The notes beneath the pieces were generated by a model. The model did not search any database. It saw only the letters and a program-made list of their open reading frames with translations, and was not told where the DNA came from. Both the position numbers and the translations under genes were made by a program. A stretch of 64,000 nucleotides of DNA from Pipra filicauda. Taxonomy: Eukaryota > Chordata > Aves > Passeriformes > Pipridae. This document shows, piece after piece, positions 32,831-58,995 of the stretch. The stretch lies in contig NW_024103874.1 in NCBI RefSeq assembly GCF_003945595.2, forward strand, positions 3,916,001 through 3,980,000. Reading direction: 5' to 3'. Numbering within the stretch: position 1 is the first letter of the stretch; the number at the start of each line of letters is the position of its first letter.

Positions 32831-35296
32831 AATTTTCATGAGAGAATCTTGCAAAATGTGCTTTCTGGAGTGGTCCTCCTGGAGCTCAGCACATCCAAAA
32901 GCAGGTTTGGCATGAGTAGGGTGTGCAGCACAGCCCTGCTGGAGCTGGGGAACTCTTGAAGGCTTGGTGAGAATGTTCAAGGCAGAGCAGAAAGCTGTGA
33001 TACCCAAGGGATGCAAGAGGAACATGAACTTTGGCTTAAAAACTCCTACAGTAAACTTTGCTAGAGATAAAGGAGCAAAGGAACTCCCCAAAATCTCTCT
33101 CTTCAAGAACCACCACTGCTTTCTGGACTTGCTAAACCTATCCATGACTTCACAGCCTCTTTTCAAAAGTTAAAGGCTTGTCTTTGTCTCCATTCTGAAC
33201 ACCTGAGTTGTCCCTGTCCCCTCCTTCCTGTGCACCACAGGAGGCTGCCAGGGTCTGTGCTGCCTTTTTCAGACATTCAGGGCACATATGACCCTGGGAA
33301 GGACCTACATAAAAATGCCCATCCCACTTAAATTCCCAAAACAGGATTTAAGCAAGGCTTCAGTAATGCTTGGAATGAGTTTTCCTGCGGTGAACGGAAG
33401 AGTGAAGCTGTGTTTCCAAAGCCAGCACTATAAATGGGCACTGCAGGCTGACCAGACCCCAGCTGAAAGCATTTCACTGCAGAGAAGGTGGTGCTCAGGC
33501 TCATGAAAAGGGCATGGATTAAATCACCTTCAAGTCATCTATTGCCATGAAAGCAATACCACCACAGAAGGTTGTGAGGGGGGAGGATCTGACATGCATA
33601 TCTTTGGTTTTGGTGGTTTTTGGTTCCTGCATTGCAGCCAGCCACATCCCCAGCACAGTTCCCTTTTGCTTTGAGCTTGTTGCACTTCCTACTTTCCTGC
33701 CCAGCACCATCTCCCTTACACATGCAACAGAGGAACCTTTGTGTCGTGGCAGGTTTCTTTTTTTTGCCTGAGATGGAGATTTATACTCACAGCTTGTCTT
33801 GCATAAATTTATTTCTCACAAAATTTTACAAATCAAGTCTAGAGAGTAGCTGAAAATGTCAGTTTAGTGGGAGGCTGATGCACAGGGAGGATCGGGGGGT
33901 TCTGTGAGCTAAGAGCAGGGATCTGTGCTGTGAGGATGATTAAGCATGTGCAGATGCTTAAGGATCAGGAAGCAAAAGAATTGCAATGGTCTGTTACCAG
34001 AATTGTTTGGCCTGACAGGCAATAAGGGAACCACTCGTTGCTATTTTGGATGGACTAAAAGCGAACAGAAATGGTTACACCATCGCTCTCCCAGACTTCT
34101 GTGCAATTTCAAATCCGGCCCCTGACCTGAGTGAACCCAAGCTGGGCTCTGAACCCATTCCTCTGGGAAACCAGTTTGCCTGCCCAGATGTCCTACCTAC
34201 ACCACATCACTGGTGACATCAGAGCTGTAAGTCGTCTGAACAAAACAAACGTGAGCTGCCAGAAGGACTGATCTGCTCATGGGACAGCTTCCCTTCTGCT
34301 GTATTGCTCTGAGGGTAATTTCAGTGGATTTCTGAAGATTATTGTGTAAAACCTCCTTCTCGTACTAAGCAGGACTGTGGCAACAAAATGGATTAACTCT
34401 GCAAAAAGCATAGATTGCTGGGTCTGGCACACAGATGCCCCTTGGAGTCATTAGCCAAACTTCAGTGGGTTATTAAAGGCTGCTGGGCTGCAGGGAAGGC
34501 AGGATCTGCCTGTTGGGCTGAACGCTGCCCTGTGTGTTCCTGCAAACACGTTACCTCGGGCGGAGCTGAACGTCCACATGGAAACCTCTGTGAAGCTCCA
34601 GGGCTCCTTGCAGGGCTCAGATTTCTTCCTTACAGCAGAATAGTTCAAGTCAGAGGCTTGCTGCCTGCATATCACCAGATTAATACACACCTGTCAAGAA
34701 TGACTTGAACAAAAGACTGACAAGCATAATTATGACAATTAATGGACCTCAGCAATTATTCACCTTTCTGCAACATGGTGAGAAGGTAACAGCAAGCCAG
34801 GGCCTAGGTTGGAGCAGAGAAATTCCAGCACTAGATCAAGTGCAGCATATAAAGTTTAATTTACGGCAACAACTTGCTCAGAGGAGCACTTTAGTCAGAC
34901 CTGACAAAACTATTTTTTGTTTTTATAGTTATGGGGCTGCCCTAACTATGAAATATGTGTCCCTGCCAGCCCCTCAAACACACCCTGCAGAAGATACGAG
35001 TGAAAATGCCTGCTGCAAGAAGGCAAGAAGCAATATAAATAAAAATTAAAGTCCTATAAATTAAAGTGGATTCTGTGGTGGTCTTGTGCAAAGGGAGGGA
35101 AAAAAATTCTGTGGGAAAAAAAGAAATTGAGGACTTCATTATTTTTGGCAAGACTTCTGCACCTTTGCTTATCAAGGGATTGTCATAGGGAGGTGATTAT
35201 TTTATGTGCTATAAAAGTTCCCTCCCTCTTCAGTTCTCCCCATCCTAGGCTACTTCTTACAGTCTGAGGGGCCTCTTTATGGGATTACACTTCGAC

Positions 35297-35314
35297 TTTT
35301 TTTTTTTTTTTTTT
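35297..35314. repeat. T18 homopolymer
   Basis: Eighteen consecutive T residues, with no recognisable element attached. Confidence 0.9.
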
Positions 35315-35539
35315 GGCTGTGGTATTTTTAAAAGACAGTTTTATCCAGTTCACCACCGTGTTCAGTGCTGCTCTGGGTATTGCTGCCCCCTGCAAGTCGG
35401 TCTGAGGAGGGGCAGGCTCAGTGCTGTCTGCCCGGGACCGAGGGGGGAAGGCGACAATGGTGACCCTGATCCCCTTCCCATGGCCGTGATCTGGTGAACG
35501 CTTTGAGCTGGAAAAAATCAGCCCTGCAACTCTGGTGAC

Positions 35540-35815
35540 GCCACCACTGCCCTGGGCAGCCTTTTCAGTGCTTGATAACCCTTCTGGTGAAGAAATTTTT
35601 CCTGATATCCGATCTAAACCTTCCCTTGTGCAACTTGAGGCCATTTCCTGTTTACCTATCACTTGTTACCAGGGGGAAAAGACCAAACCCCACCTGGCCA
35701 CAACCTCCTTCCAGGTGGTCGCAGAGAGCGATAAGGTCCCCCGCTGAGCCTCCTTTTTCTCCAGGATGAGCACCTCCAGCTCCCTCAGCAGATCTGTGCT
35801 CCAGACCCTTCTGCT
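35540..35815 (-). mobile_element. CR1 LINE 3'-region fragment
   Basis: The plus strand shows the CR1 complement 'ggtgaagaaatttttcctga', 'tatccgatctaaaccttccc' and 'agcctcctttttctccagga'. The element is therefore on the minus strand. It lacks the terminal tail and ends just before an orphan CpG island. Confidence 0.9.
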
Positions 35816-35864
35816 GCACCGTCTCAGTTATTTTCCAGCCCGGGAAGTTTAGCTGCTCTGAGCT

Positions 35865-36260
35865 ATCCTGGCAGTAGCCGCCCCGCGGGACTCCCCCGCT
35901 CCATCCCCGCTGCCGGTCCGCTTTCCGTGGCTCCAGAGCCATCCGGGGCAGACCTTGCGGTGCTCCCCGGGGGCCGAACCGCATCCCCCGCGCTCCGGGA
36001 GCGGCCCTGGCCCTGCCCGGCGGTGCCCAGCAGGCGGCACTGCCCGCCCGCCGCTCCGCCCGCACCGCTCCCGCAACCGCACCGCTCCCGCATCGCTCTC
36101 GCACCGCTTCCACCTCTCCCGCACCGCTTCCACCGCTCCCGCACCGCTTCCACCGCTCCCGCTCCCGCATCGCTCTCGCACCGCTTCCACCGCTCCCGCA
36201 CCGCTTCCACCGCTCCCGCCCGGCTGGGTGCAGGACTGCCCCGTGCAGGGCTGGACCCCC
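35865..36260. promoter_or_regulatory. Orphan CpG island between CABLES2 and RBBP8NL
   Basis: This is about 400 bp of GC- and CpG-dense DNA with no gene start that I can attach to it. It lies about 1 kb beyond the predicted RBBP8NL 3' end and 7 kb upstream of CABLES2. It contains the minisatellite at 36058-36222. It may be a promoter of an unannotated noncoding transcript or simply repeat-driven CpG density. Confidence 0.45.
36058..36222. repeat. CpG-rich minisatellite built on CACCGCTCCCG / CACCGCTTCCA units
   Basis: Alternating units such as 'cgcaccgcttccaccgctcc' repeat with small changes, with one higher-order duplication that includes 'catcgctctcgcaccgcttc' at both ends. Long minus-strand frames (Glu/Arg/Ala repeats) come from this array and are not genes. 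Confidence 0.9.
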
Positions 36261-36913
36261 TCTCGCCCCTGCTCCCCCTCTTAAAGTGAGATTTTGGTGC
36301 TGGGGAGGCGGGAAGGTGCTGCAGGATAAAGATGCTGCTCTTGGCTGGCTGCGCTTCGCCTTCGCTCTTGTGAACGGACAGACAAACACACGTTTAAATA
36401 GAAATAACTGTGGGTAAAGGAAATGATGGGGCACCAACCAGGGAAAGTACTGGCTCTGGCACTCCTTCTCTGGTCTCCTGTTTTGTCCCCCTGTTCTCCA
36501 GCTGTGCTCCAGGAACACCCCAGCCTGGCTCCTGGAGCGATGTTGTGGCTGCAGGGATGCTCACTGCAGTCCTTCCCATCTCAGCCCAACAGAAAAAAAT
36601 ATTATTAAGAACAGTTTATCCATGTGAAAAACAGCTCCCAGCGATCCTGCCAAAGTTAGTGTGAATTGCTGAGCTGGTGCTCTGCTGTGAGCCACAGCTA
36701 GGTCTCACACACTGACCTTTTCCAGGCATGCAGAACACCTTGGGGAGAGGGAGCACCCAAGCCCTCCCTTCCCATGCTCTTCTCCCTGCCCTCTCTAGGG
36801 ACACATCCCACCTGTCCACTCATGTGCTTGCTCCTCACTTAACTGGAAAAGGAAACCATGGACTTTTTTCCAGGTCAAAGAAGATCCACATATGTATGAA
36901 ACTTGGGTAGGGA

Positions 36914-36919
36914 TTTAAT
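36914..36919 (-). terminator. Possible RBBP8NL polyadenylation signal ATTAAA
   Basis: ATTAAA, the commonest variant signal, lies about 980 bp past the predicted stop on the minus strand. No AATAAA was noticed between it and the stop. It depends on the predicted terminal exon being right. Confidence 0.35.
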
Positions 36920-37897
36920 CAAAGCAAGTTTGTACATGCAGCATTTAGCTTGGTCACCACCCTTTGACCAGCCACCAGGCCATCCTACATGAGGAAGGGG
37001 GTCTGGGTAGTCTGTTCTCCAAGCATGAAATCCCAGGGAAGAATCATTGTTCTGATCCAGGGTGAGTGCTGCAAAGAGATGTTTCCTCCTCTTAGCACCA
37101 GTCTGAGGGTCTGCTCCAATGCAAGGCTGGGGTGGCTGAATGTGCTGCTCCACCAGCAATGACCTGGCTGCTCTGGGGATCACCTGCATGGCTCTTCCTT
37201 GCCTAGCCTCTCCTGGGGCACTGAGTGAGGAGTTTCTGAGTGCTCTACCCATTAGTGGGTCCTTATGAATTCCCACTGCCAGGCCCAGCATGACAGAAGG
37301 ATTCACTCCCAGCGTGGGTGGGATGCTGAGGCCTCCGAGCCCTCCATGTCACTTCATCCTGCCCTGCTGTTAACTCTCCTCAGAGGTATCGTTGTGGGAA
37401 GCAGAACAATTCTCCAGTTCCTTTGTGATCCCCACTGAGCATTGCTCCACTTTGATTTTCTTTCTTCCTCTCATTGACTTCTTAGCTCCTGTAAACAGCA
37501 AGATGACAGCAGGAGTCAACCACAGAGCAATGGATTTACACGTATGGAATCAGCATGGCCTCATCCCAAAATAGGGACAGTGCAGGAGGAAGCAAAACTC
37601 AGCAGAGGAACGACCAAGAGAAACACCTCACAAGTGAGGTGTGGATTATCCAGGGGAGGCTGTTGTCATCCCGGACACAGAAACAACATGTAAAGCAGAA
37701 ATAGGCAGAGAACTGACCTGATGCAGGAGCATACCTGAGAGGGTACCCAGACCAGCAGGATGTATTCCTTGTATTTTCCCCCCTTCCAGTGTGGTACATG
37801 GCCCACACCACATGCTGAGAGAAGTGTTATGCCTCTCCATCGCCCCATTCCTACCACAGCTGCATTCAGTCCTCACTCGGGACATCTCCATCCTGTC

Positions 37898-50551
<12,654 letters not shown>

Positions 50552-53500
50552 GTTCAGGGCTGAGCCACACGCTGCTCCTGCACGAGGATGTCCTTTTGTT
50601 TCAAATTATTCAGGTTTCAGCCTAAAATAGAAAGAAAAAGTCCAATAAAAGAGATGAGTCTTGTGCATGTGGTGTTCTGGGGCAAAGCCCAAAGCTAGGA
50701 AAGGAAATCATTTGCTAAACCATGAGATGCATTTTTGTCCACCCTGCCTCAGCTCTGAGCACAGCAAAGAGCATGTCTTGGAAACTGGGAGAACTGAAAG
50801 CCCAGCTGGAAAATCAGGCTTTTCCTCTACCTGCTGAGCTGTTTAAATTGCATTTCTCTGGGACGAGGTGGGGCAGGACATTTTCTCGAGGATAAAGAGG
50901 GGACTGCAGGACTTGTGCCAGGACCACATGGGAACTGATGGTGGGAAAATTCGCAGCAGCGTTGGTGCTTGACCCCGATGGGCCCAGCAGGAGATGGGTC
51001 CAAGCATCACTTCTCCCTCTGGCACCACACACAGTTTCTACAGAGGCAACACGTACCACTCAGCCACCTCACTGTCATCACCCAGGCTTTCTGCATGGCT
51101 GCTGGCTGCAGCCTCTTGGGAACCTTCGGAGACACCAGAGTTTTTCACCCAATTTTACAGAAAACCAGGGGAGGTGGTGTGCAGAGCCAAGCCCTGCGGG
51201 AAGCTGGGGTGGGCACAACACCTGTGGGGTCTTCCAGAACCACAAAAACCATTCTGGGAGAAGACAGACTTCCACAGCAAGGCATTCAGCATTACCACAC
51301 AGAAGCTTCTCCCCTAAAAGTCATGCTGGGTTAGTGAGTCATGGCCAGTAATCCCAATCCCAACAAAGCACCTGGACACTGAGCCTTCAGCCATGAAGAG
51401 ATGACCAGGGAGAAAACCTTCCCTCTGTTGTTGGAAAGTGAAGAGTGGGCTGGGAGCTGGGTTTTACAGCCCCACGGCGGCATGAGAAGTTTTCCACTGG
51501 GTTCCAGCCCTCTCCCAGCCCGGCTCGCTGCCGGCAGCCCGCCTGTGCCTTTATCTGCGCGCAGAGCAGAGGTGTGCCAGATTGCCTGCATATGCAAGAT
51601 GTGGGCATGCAGAGCTGGAAGAAGAAAGTTTCCCCTAAAGCATCTGATTTTCAAAAGAAATGAGGCACGCGCCAGCAAGCACAGACAGTGAGCTCGGCTC
51701 GCGTGCTCTCGGCACGCTCGGATCAGCAGAACAGCTGCCTGAACATGAACCATCCCAGAGTCACTTCGTTTGGCTTCTGAGCAAATCTGGTGCAAGTAGA
51801 GAGAGATCTCACTCTCTGGGAAAAAAATATTAAAAATATTCATTGCTCCCACTTCCCCGGGAATAACCCACCCTTTCCCAGGGCTGAGTGATCTATCCCA
51901 GCAAATAAAAGCTACCCAAGGCACGTTGTGGCTTGTGGCGGCTCACGCAGCTTGAGATGGGCTACTGTGAAGTGGGATTGGGAACTGATCTCTCCTACTC
52001 AGCCCCAAGAGCCACAGCTGAATAACCAGTCAGGAGAAACAACACCTGACTCTACTGCAAAATAGAAAAAAACCCCAACCCCTGATACTCATGGGAAGGA
52101 CTTCCCAGGATCACTAAGTCCTAAATTTGGCTCTGCCCTGAGCACAGCACCTCCCCAGGGCTGAAGGGAGGTTGTAAGACCCACCACTGCTGTCATGGGA
52201 CTGAAAGCCCAAGTGCTGGCTGGGAAGGCTCTGAAGTGCTTAGGTACTAATTCCCATTACATTCCCTATTGTTGTAATCTGGGAAGGGATTGCAACTGGG
52301 AACAGAGCCAGGGTGCTGCATGAGCTCCTTACAATGCTCTCTGGGCTGGATCAGCCCCTGCCCATCTTGGTGCTGCCCATTCCCCAAGGCTGGTGTCTCC
52401 AAGGGCTGAACCCAGCATTTCAGGACACAAGGCTCCAGCTGGGACATCCTGGCAAGGTGACACCCTGGCTGGGACTGGTGCCAGCCTGTGGTTCAGGCAG
52501 GTAGGGCTGGGCTGGGATGTGGTGGGAGGTGGAGGGCGCGGGGGCAGCCCAGGTGCTCTGTGCCAGATCCGATCCCTGCAGCTGTGACTCAGCGCTGTGG
52601 GCAGAGCCTGGCAGATCAAGATTCGGGGCTGGGGTGTGGGCAGCAGCTTTGCCTTTCATGCACGGCTGTGGTGCCACCAGGGTTGGGGTTCACTCCTGAT
52701 TTTCTTTTCCTCAGAGCCCTCAAGTGGGCAGGGACCTGTGACCTGCTGCAAATCCAATCAGTGGGGAAATGCTATTGCTGTTTTTGGTGCTTTTGAGATG
52801 CCAGCACCCAACCCTGCCTGCAGACAGGACAGCCTCTCTGTGGCAAACCTGGAGAGGACTTTGGGTCTCTGGTCTGTGCACACACGCTGTAACAGAGATC
52901 CTGCATGAGCACTGCTCCCCATGTATCTGTACCCGGTATTCAGCCTTTTGCTGCAGCAGAGCAACCCAGGCTCTCTGAGGGGTTCAGCTTTGCTCCCTTC
53001 TCACCCGGTGTGGACTGGTCAAGGCGCGAAGCCGCAGCCCCCCACTCTTCTGTCCCACTCCAGAGGATTTATTGAAGGAGATTTATTGACGAAGCCCAGA
53101 CCACAGAGTCCCTCGGTGTGGAGCTCACTCCCTGAGACAGGGATTTCATTTACAGCCCTGAGCCCTTTCCAGAGCTGTCACTGTGATATACACCCAGCGG
53201 TGCCGGATGTGGCCCCGCGGAGGGGCCGGGAGCAGCCCTTTGGTGTTCCGGCAGGGCTGGATGTATTTCAAAGTGACGGGTGCCCTCTGCAAACAGAGCC
53301 CCAGTGTCAGGGACCAAAGGCAAACTCCTCATCCAGCCCCTAAATCTGGAGGGTTTGGAAAATCCAAGACCCGGGGCAGGGCAGTTGTTGACTGCCGTGG
53401 CTTTGCTCACCTGCTCTCCTCATGTCTTGATGGTCAGCTCAGGGCAGGAAAAGGGGTCCAGGTTGGTGCACAGGGTCCCCCAGGAACGTCAGCTCTCATG

Positions 53501-53808
53501 CACAGGACTGGAACAGCCCTAGGCAATGCCTGGGTACTGATGGCATCCTTGGGGCGGGATGCTCCCGGCTGGGGAAAGGAAGAGCAGCAGGGAGGTTATT
53601 TTCTGTCCTGTCTGATGGCCCTGGGAGGGGATGGACTCAGACAACGGCTCTAACAGCACAGCTGTCCCCCATTCCCTGGTGCCTGGGCTGTTCCTGGCCT
53701 CCCAGCACTGCCTGCCATGCTCACAGTAAGCAACACACATCCCCACCCTCAGCACTGTCTCCTTTCAGAAGGATAAAGAAGCTCATTAGCTAAACAAGCT
53801 TAAATCTT

Positions 53809-53826
53809 AAAAAAAAAAAAAAAAAA
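53809..53826. repeat. A18 homopolymer
   Basis: Eighteen consecutive A residues, without a recognisable retroposed sequence before them. Confidence 0.9.
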
Positions 53827-56800
53827 GGCAGAACTGTGACATTCTAACACCGTGGGGATCAGTGAAGCTTAATGGATTTGCCACCAGATATTTCCCCATC
53901 AGCAGTGCTGGAGTTGTTCAGCTCCAGGCTGGATTGATGTAATACACTCCTCATTGGGTGATTGCCGGGCAGACCTGCTTTGACCAGCCAAACTTTCTTT
54001 CCTTGGCTACCCTACTATGTTCCTGGTCTAATTTTAGAATTATAAAACAAATTTATACTCAGAAAAACTGCCTGATCACTCATGAAAAATCTGCAGTACC
54101 AGGAGTGTTTCGCAGGCCATTGTGGAGCTAATGCTCTTTGCTGAGGTACTGTGAGCTTGACAGTTTGAAGAGGGCTTTTTTTTGTGTGTGTGTTGAGGGT
54201 TTCTTTTTCTTGCTGGGTATTTATTTATTCACATGACTTAACATGGCACAGGCTGTCCTAAAATGGAGCCCAGTGCCTGCTCTCCGCTGCACTGGGCTTG
54301 CTGTGGGTGCTGGATAGGGGCTGGCAGATTGCAAAATTACCCCCCAACAGGTGAGACAGGAGGAGCAGCCTTGGCTCTTGCTTCTCCAGGGAGGAGGATT
54401 TGGTGCCTTTCTCCACCTCGCACAACCTGAAAATCCTCCCAGAAGCAGGGCAGCTGCTCCGTGCTGCTCTGCCAGCCCAGGGGCCGGTTTGCAGCAAGCT
54501 CTTGCTGCTGACACCCAGCCCCAGAGTCGCCTCTGCTGGGGGTCCCACCCTGGTGCTGTGAAGCTCCAGCAGGGCTATGATCTGCCTCAACGACCCTTCG
54601 GGTTTGCTGGGGACTGGTGCTGGTCACAGCCCCCTGAACAGGTTAAATGGGACCGGCAGCACCGGGGAGATGCTGTCCCTGCTCACGTGTGCACAGACGT
54701 GTCCCATCGCAGGGAGAGGAAAACAGGAGTGAATCCTCCAAGATAAAGCTCCAGCCTCAAGTCCCAACCTGCACACAGATTTACTTCTACCCCATAAAGT
54801 CTCTGTTGCCATAATATAGCACAGCCACGGTGATCACAAGCCCAGCAGTTTAATTTCTACCCCATCACCCCAGCCCTATGGAGGCAGCTCCTGCTTTTCT
54901 AACTGCTGTGGCAACCACCAAAACAATGGGGGTTTTCTTTCATTGCCTCATTTCTGCTTGAGACCCCCTGTTTTCCCTGGGAACTGGGACATCCCTCCTC
55001 CCAACACAGTCTTTGCTGCCCTGGCCTTGCAGGATCACTAAAGCAGGAGCTGCTGGTCCTCTGCAATACCTGAATACACCCAGGAAATGGATTTTGGCTT
55101 TTATATAGCCAAGTGAACAGTTTGGGGGGCTCTCCTTGCACTGTACCCAGCTGGTAGGGAGATTTTGTCCTCCCACTCCTCAGCTTCTGCTGCTTTGCTG
55201 AGGTTTAACACTAAATATTTGTTCTTCTCTCCACTTGAGGAGGAATGACATTTGGACCCACCAGTCATGCCATGATGCTCCACAGAGCATGGTGGGCTTT
55301 GGACAGATCCATGGGCAGGTTTGTGTGCCTGCACAAGGATTCAGAAGATTGTTAAGAGTAGCCACTTATCTGCCTGTGCATCTTGGGGTAACCACAGCTT
55401 CTGTAAACATTACTTAATTAACACCTCAAAATGCTCTGGGAAGTGGGTAACGAAGCATTATCGCGTGTTTCAGGTGTTTTAATGGAGAAGTGGTGATGTT
55501 CAGGGAATAGCTCAAGGCCCCATTGGGAGCGGAGGCACGTGGTCACTGCCTCCACCAGCCCAGCTAACACACTCCCACTCTCTCCCCGAGCCCCAGAGCC
55601 CTTGGCTGGGGAAAGTGGGAGGAAAATACCCTGGGAATCTCTGATAAAGGATGGTATCACCCCACAGTTTGCTTGTGATGCCGTTATGCTGTACATGGTG
55701 CCTGGAGAGCATCTTGGTCTCACTGTCTTCTCCTCCATGGCAGAAGACCTCCATGGCAGCATGCCTTGGAGCCCTTACTGCTCCTGACATGGGGAATTCA
55801 TCATTCCTGGTCCTGTGTGGGAAAGCAGGCCTTGCAGGGGGTAAGGGGCATGAAGTTCTACTGCGACCACTCTGCTGTAAACTGGCAACCCCTGCTCCTG
55901 CTGTGTCAGTGAGTGCACGGGCACCCTGAGTCAAGCTAATGGCCATGTAAATGGAAAGAACAGATCTCTTTCCCTTGGTGAGGAAGTCTTTGACTGAATC
56001 AACTTTTCTCTTCAGCACTGTTTAACAATGGAGTAATGTGCTAGGAAGAGTCAGTCCTGAAAAACCATCCCAGGTGTTTAGCCCTGCTACAGCACCAAGG
56101 ATGGGTCCTCTCTTATGAGCTCAGCCCCACATTGTGTCACCCAACAGATGGGACAGCTACAGTTGGGCATTTTTATGGACTGAGGCATCTCTGTTTGTCC
56201 CAAATGCCTGGTGACACATTGGTGTTGGGGACACTTTGCTACCCAGGCTGGGTTTTGAATCCATACTGTGCATCAGTGACCTCTATCCTCTAGTGAAGCT
56301 GTGGGAGGATCTGTGATCATCTACCCTGTAAGAGCACTCAGAAAATTCCCCACTGGGGGACTGTTCCAGCAGAAGGGACAAGGAACAGGCGGTGGGGACA
56401 GTTCAACCCACAGCAACAAACCCCTGTGCCAGGAGGCAGCGTGTGTGGACACAGCTTCTCCCCTGCAGCAATCCCACCATCACTTCCTTCCTCCAGGATT
56501 GAAAGTAGGAAAAAGGGACTACAGCAGTCAGTAACAGTCAGGTACCTTGTGCCTGGAGGTGAGCTCCAGCCTTGCTGAATATTTGTGCTGCCTGAAGGAA
56601 CAGAACTGGACAACCCAGGAGGGCACTGTCACGATGTCCCATGAAGAACACAACAGGGATGGAGGAGGGGGACAGAGGGCCACCTCACCTGGTTAACAGG
56701 GGCCACCACAACCCAGCTCCAAGCTGCCACGGAGGAAAAAAGGAGCAAATTTATTCTTAGCCTTGGCAACAGAGATGTGACCAATTCAGAGTGTGAAACA

Positions 56801-58965
56801 GGGTGGGAAGGGAGACCCACAACCCCATTGAAACTTATTTACTGCTGAGCACGTGCATGGTTTGGTGCAGTCCAGTGCTGCCTGAGATGCTGCATGGAAG
56901 GTGGATCAGGTGTGATCAGATGCCCGTTCAGTGCCCAGCACTAATGCCCAGGTGAGCAGTGCTGCCTGCCCAGGATGGGCATCTCTGCCAGCCCACACGC
57001 TCCCACAGGGCATCCCACACGGCCACAGCCCCATCTCTGCTCACACCACGGCTGTCACACAGCCTGGGTGTTTGCTTAAGGAAGGCTTTGATGGTCCCTG
57101 CTCCTTAAACGCAAACGCCACCAGATTCCCCGGTACTCACATAAACCTTGACACCCACAAATCGCTCTGACCCGCCACAGCTATTTCACTCCACCTGAGC
57201 CAGAGCTGGATGCCATTTCTCTGCATTTTGTATTGCACGGATATCTCATTACCTCTCACACTCAAGTGGAAAATGCCAGAGGAAAAGTTTTTGTTAGAGC
57301 AGAGGAGAGCCCTGGGGTCCCGGCTGGGCAGCGGCGGCACAGCCCAGATGGACTCAGCCCTGCTCCCCATCGACCCTGCACTCCTGCAGAGGCAGAGTCG
57401 CCACTTTGACAGAAACATTGGACTCCCCAGCTGCTAGAGAAATCCAAATTTCCTCCTCGAACTCCAAGAGGGGACAGAAAAGCAAGCAAATCTGTGACAC
57501 AACAGCCTCTGCCCATCAAATGGGAGCTGGACCAGGCTCCATCTGCCAGCACCAAGTGACAGCTCTCCCGGTGCCCTGCTCAGCAAATTTTGGGCAATTC
57601 TCTGTGCATGGCTCACGCCAGCTCCCTTCCCAACTACGTAACACAGCCCAGGATGCCAGGGGGCAGATAAAAGTCAGTGCAAGCACAATACTCACATTGG
57701 AGGACTGTGTCTGTGTCTCTTCCTTGACTCCTTGAGCTCAGTTAGGTTGTGATCCGGACACGGTCATCTGGGACGCAGGAGACAGGAGTGAGCAGTGTGG
57801 GTGAACTTGCACAGACAATAAGCCATAATTTTTCCTTGCAGTCTGACTGGCTCTACTGGTTTGTGTTTCTTTGCCCCAGCAGCAGAAAGGAGGCTCAGCT
57901 TAACTAAAGTCGCCCAACAGGTTCTGCTATAATACAAAAAGTGGCAAGACCAGTATGGTGTGAACCCAGATAGAGATTTGATTGTTTTCCCATAATTACG
58001 GCTCAACCTGTGCTGTTGGTTGAAGTCAATCACATTAGCAAACAGACCCTTTTAAATAATTCATCCACCATTAAGATGGGATTTTTTTTCATTTTATATA
58101 ACTTGGCACTTTCTGAGAGGAAGAGAAAAAGAGAAATAAAATGTGACAGCAGAAATGTCCAACTAAACTAGGGCACACAACAGCCCCTAGCCCAAACACT
58201 TGGGAGAGGGGAAGGGATGCACCCAAAGTGACAAAAAGGCTATTTGCAAGTACATAATGAAAGCCTGTGGTCCTGAACTGTCTTTTGGGGGCACTTTTTA
58301 GTGGCTGGGGATGCTTTGGGGACCAGTGAGAAAAGGCTGGGTGACTTGGGTGCTGATCCTGGCCAGCAGCCCTGGCTTAGCCTGGGTTGCATCCCAGCTC
58401 CAGCTGCTGACACAAGCAGCTTCCACCCAGAACCGTGGGCTGGTGGAGCTGAAGGCAAAATGGACACTTCCTGAGCCTTTGAAGTGCAGCATCCCCTGGG
58501 GAAAATGCTGGCACGGATTCCCCCTTCCCCCACATTGCTGCAGAGAGCAGCAGCACGCAGGGACTGTGAAAGAAAGAGATGCACTTGTTCCCCATCAGCA
58601 TGGCACTGATAAAAAGCAATAAAAAGCTGTTGCCTACATATCTGGGACCCAGACAGCACATCCTGCTCAGCTGAAAGCTGCCTGGTGATCGCGGGGCCCT
58701 GCTGTGCTGGCACAGCCACCTCCGAGCGTGGCTCCGACTCGGGAGGGACGCGTCCCTGTTGCTTAACAGGACACGTAAGCTGGGGAGGGTGGTTTCCCTG
58801 TGATATTCCAGGACTAGTGGATAGGGAAAACTCCTCTGGAAGGGGATTTGGATAGGCTGAGCTTCTTCTCCTCTGAGTCATCCTGCACTGTGCGTCCCCA
58901 GAACTCAGGGCCCAACCAACAGCTCAGACCCTCAGCTGGTGTAAAGTCCCATCCATCCACCAGCA

Positions 58966-58995
58966 GTGCTGCCTTACACTGTGCTGCCTTACACT
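58966..58995. repeat. Perfect tandem duplication of a 15-bp unit
   Basis: The unit 'gtgctgccttacact' occurs twice head to tail. Confidence 0.95.

Larger units (their letters stand above)
29380..35500. other. CABLES2-RBBP8NL spacer, no coding gene supported
   Basis: Short open frames on both strands show no splice-linked conservation or known domain. Low-GC and mid-GC DNA alternate. The notable content is the motif cluster at 32624-32830 and an 18-T run at 35297-35314. A noncoding transcript cannot be excluded. Confidence 0.6.

Noticed and set aside
35652..36518. 288-codon minus-strand frame
   Set aside because: It is made of CR1 complement joined to the CpG-rich minisatellite; the Glu-Arg-Trp-Lys-Arg-Cys repeats come from the tandem array.
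36875..37306. 143-codon minus-strand frame containing TGAKRRKHLF, considered as the RBBP8NL C-terminus
   Set aside because: Its basic stretch was attractive after exon 12, but every acceptor tried gives the wrong phase; in the required phase the frame stops almost at once. It probably lies in 3'UTR.
58240..58881. 213-codon minus-strand frame
   Set aside because: No recognisable domain, and the composition shows no sign of selection. Length is within chance expectation for GC-moderate DNA of this size.
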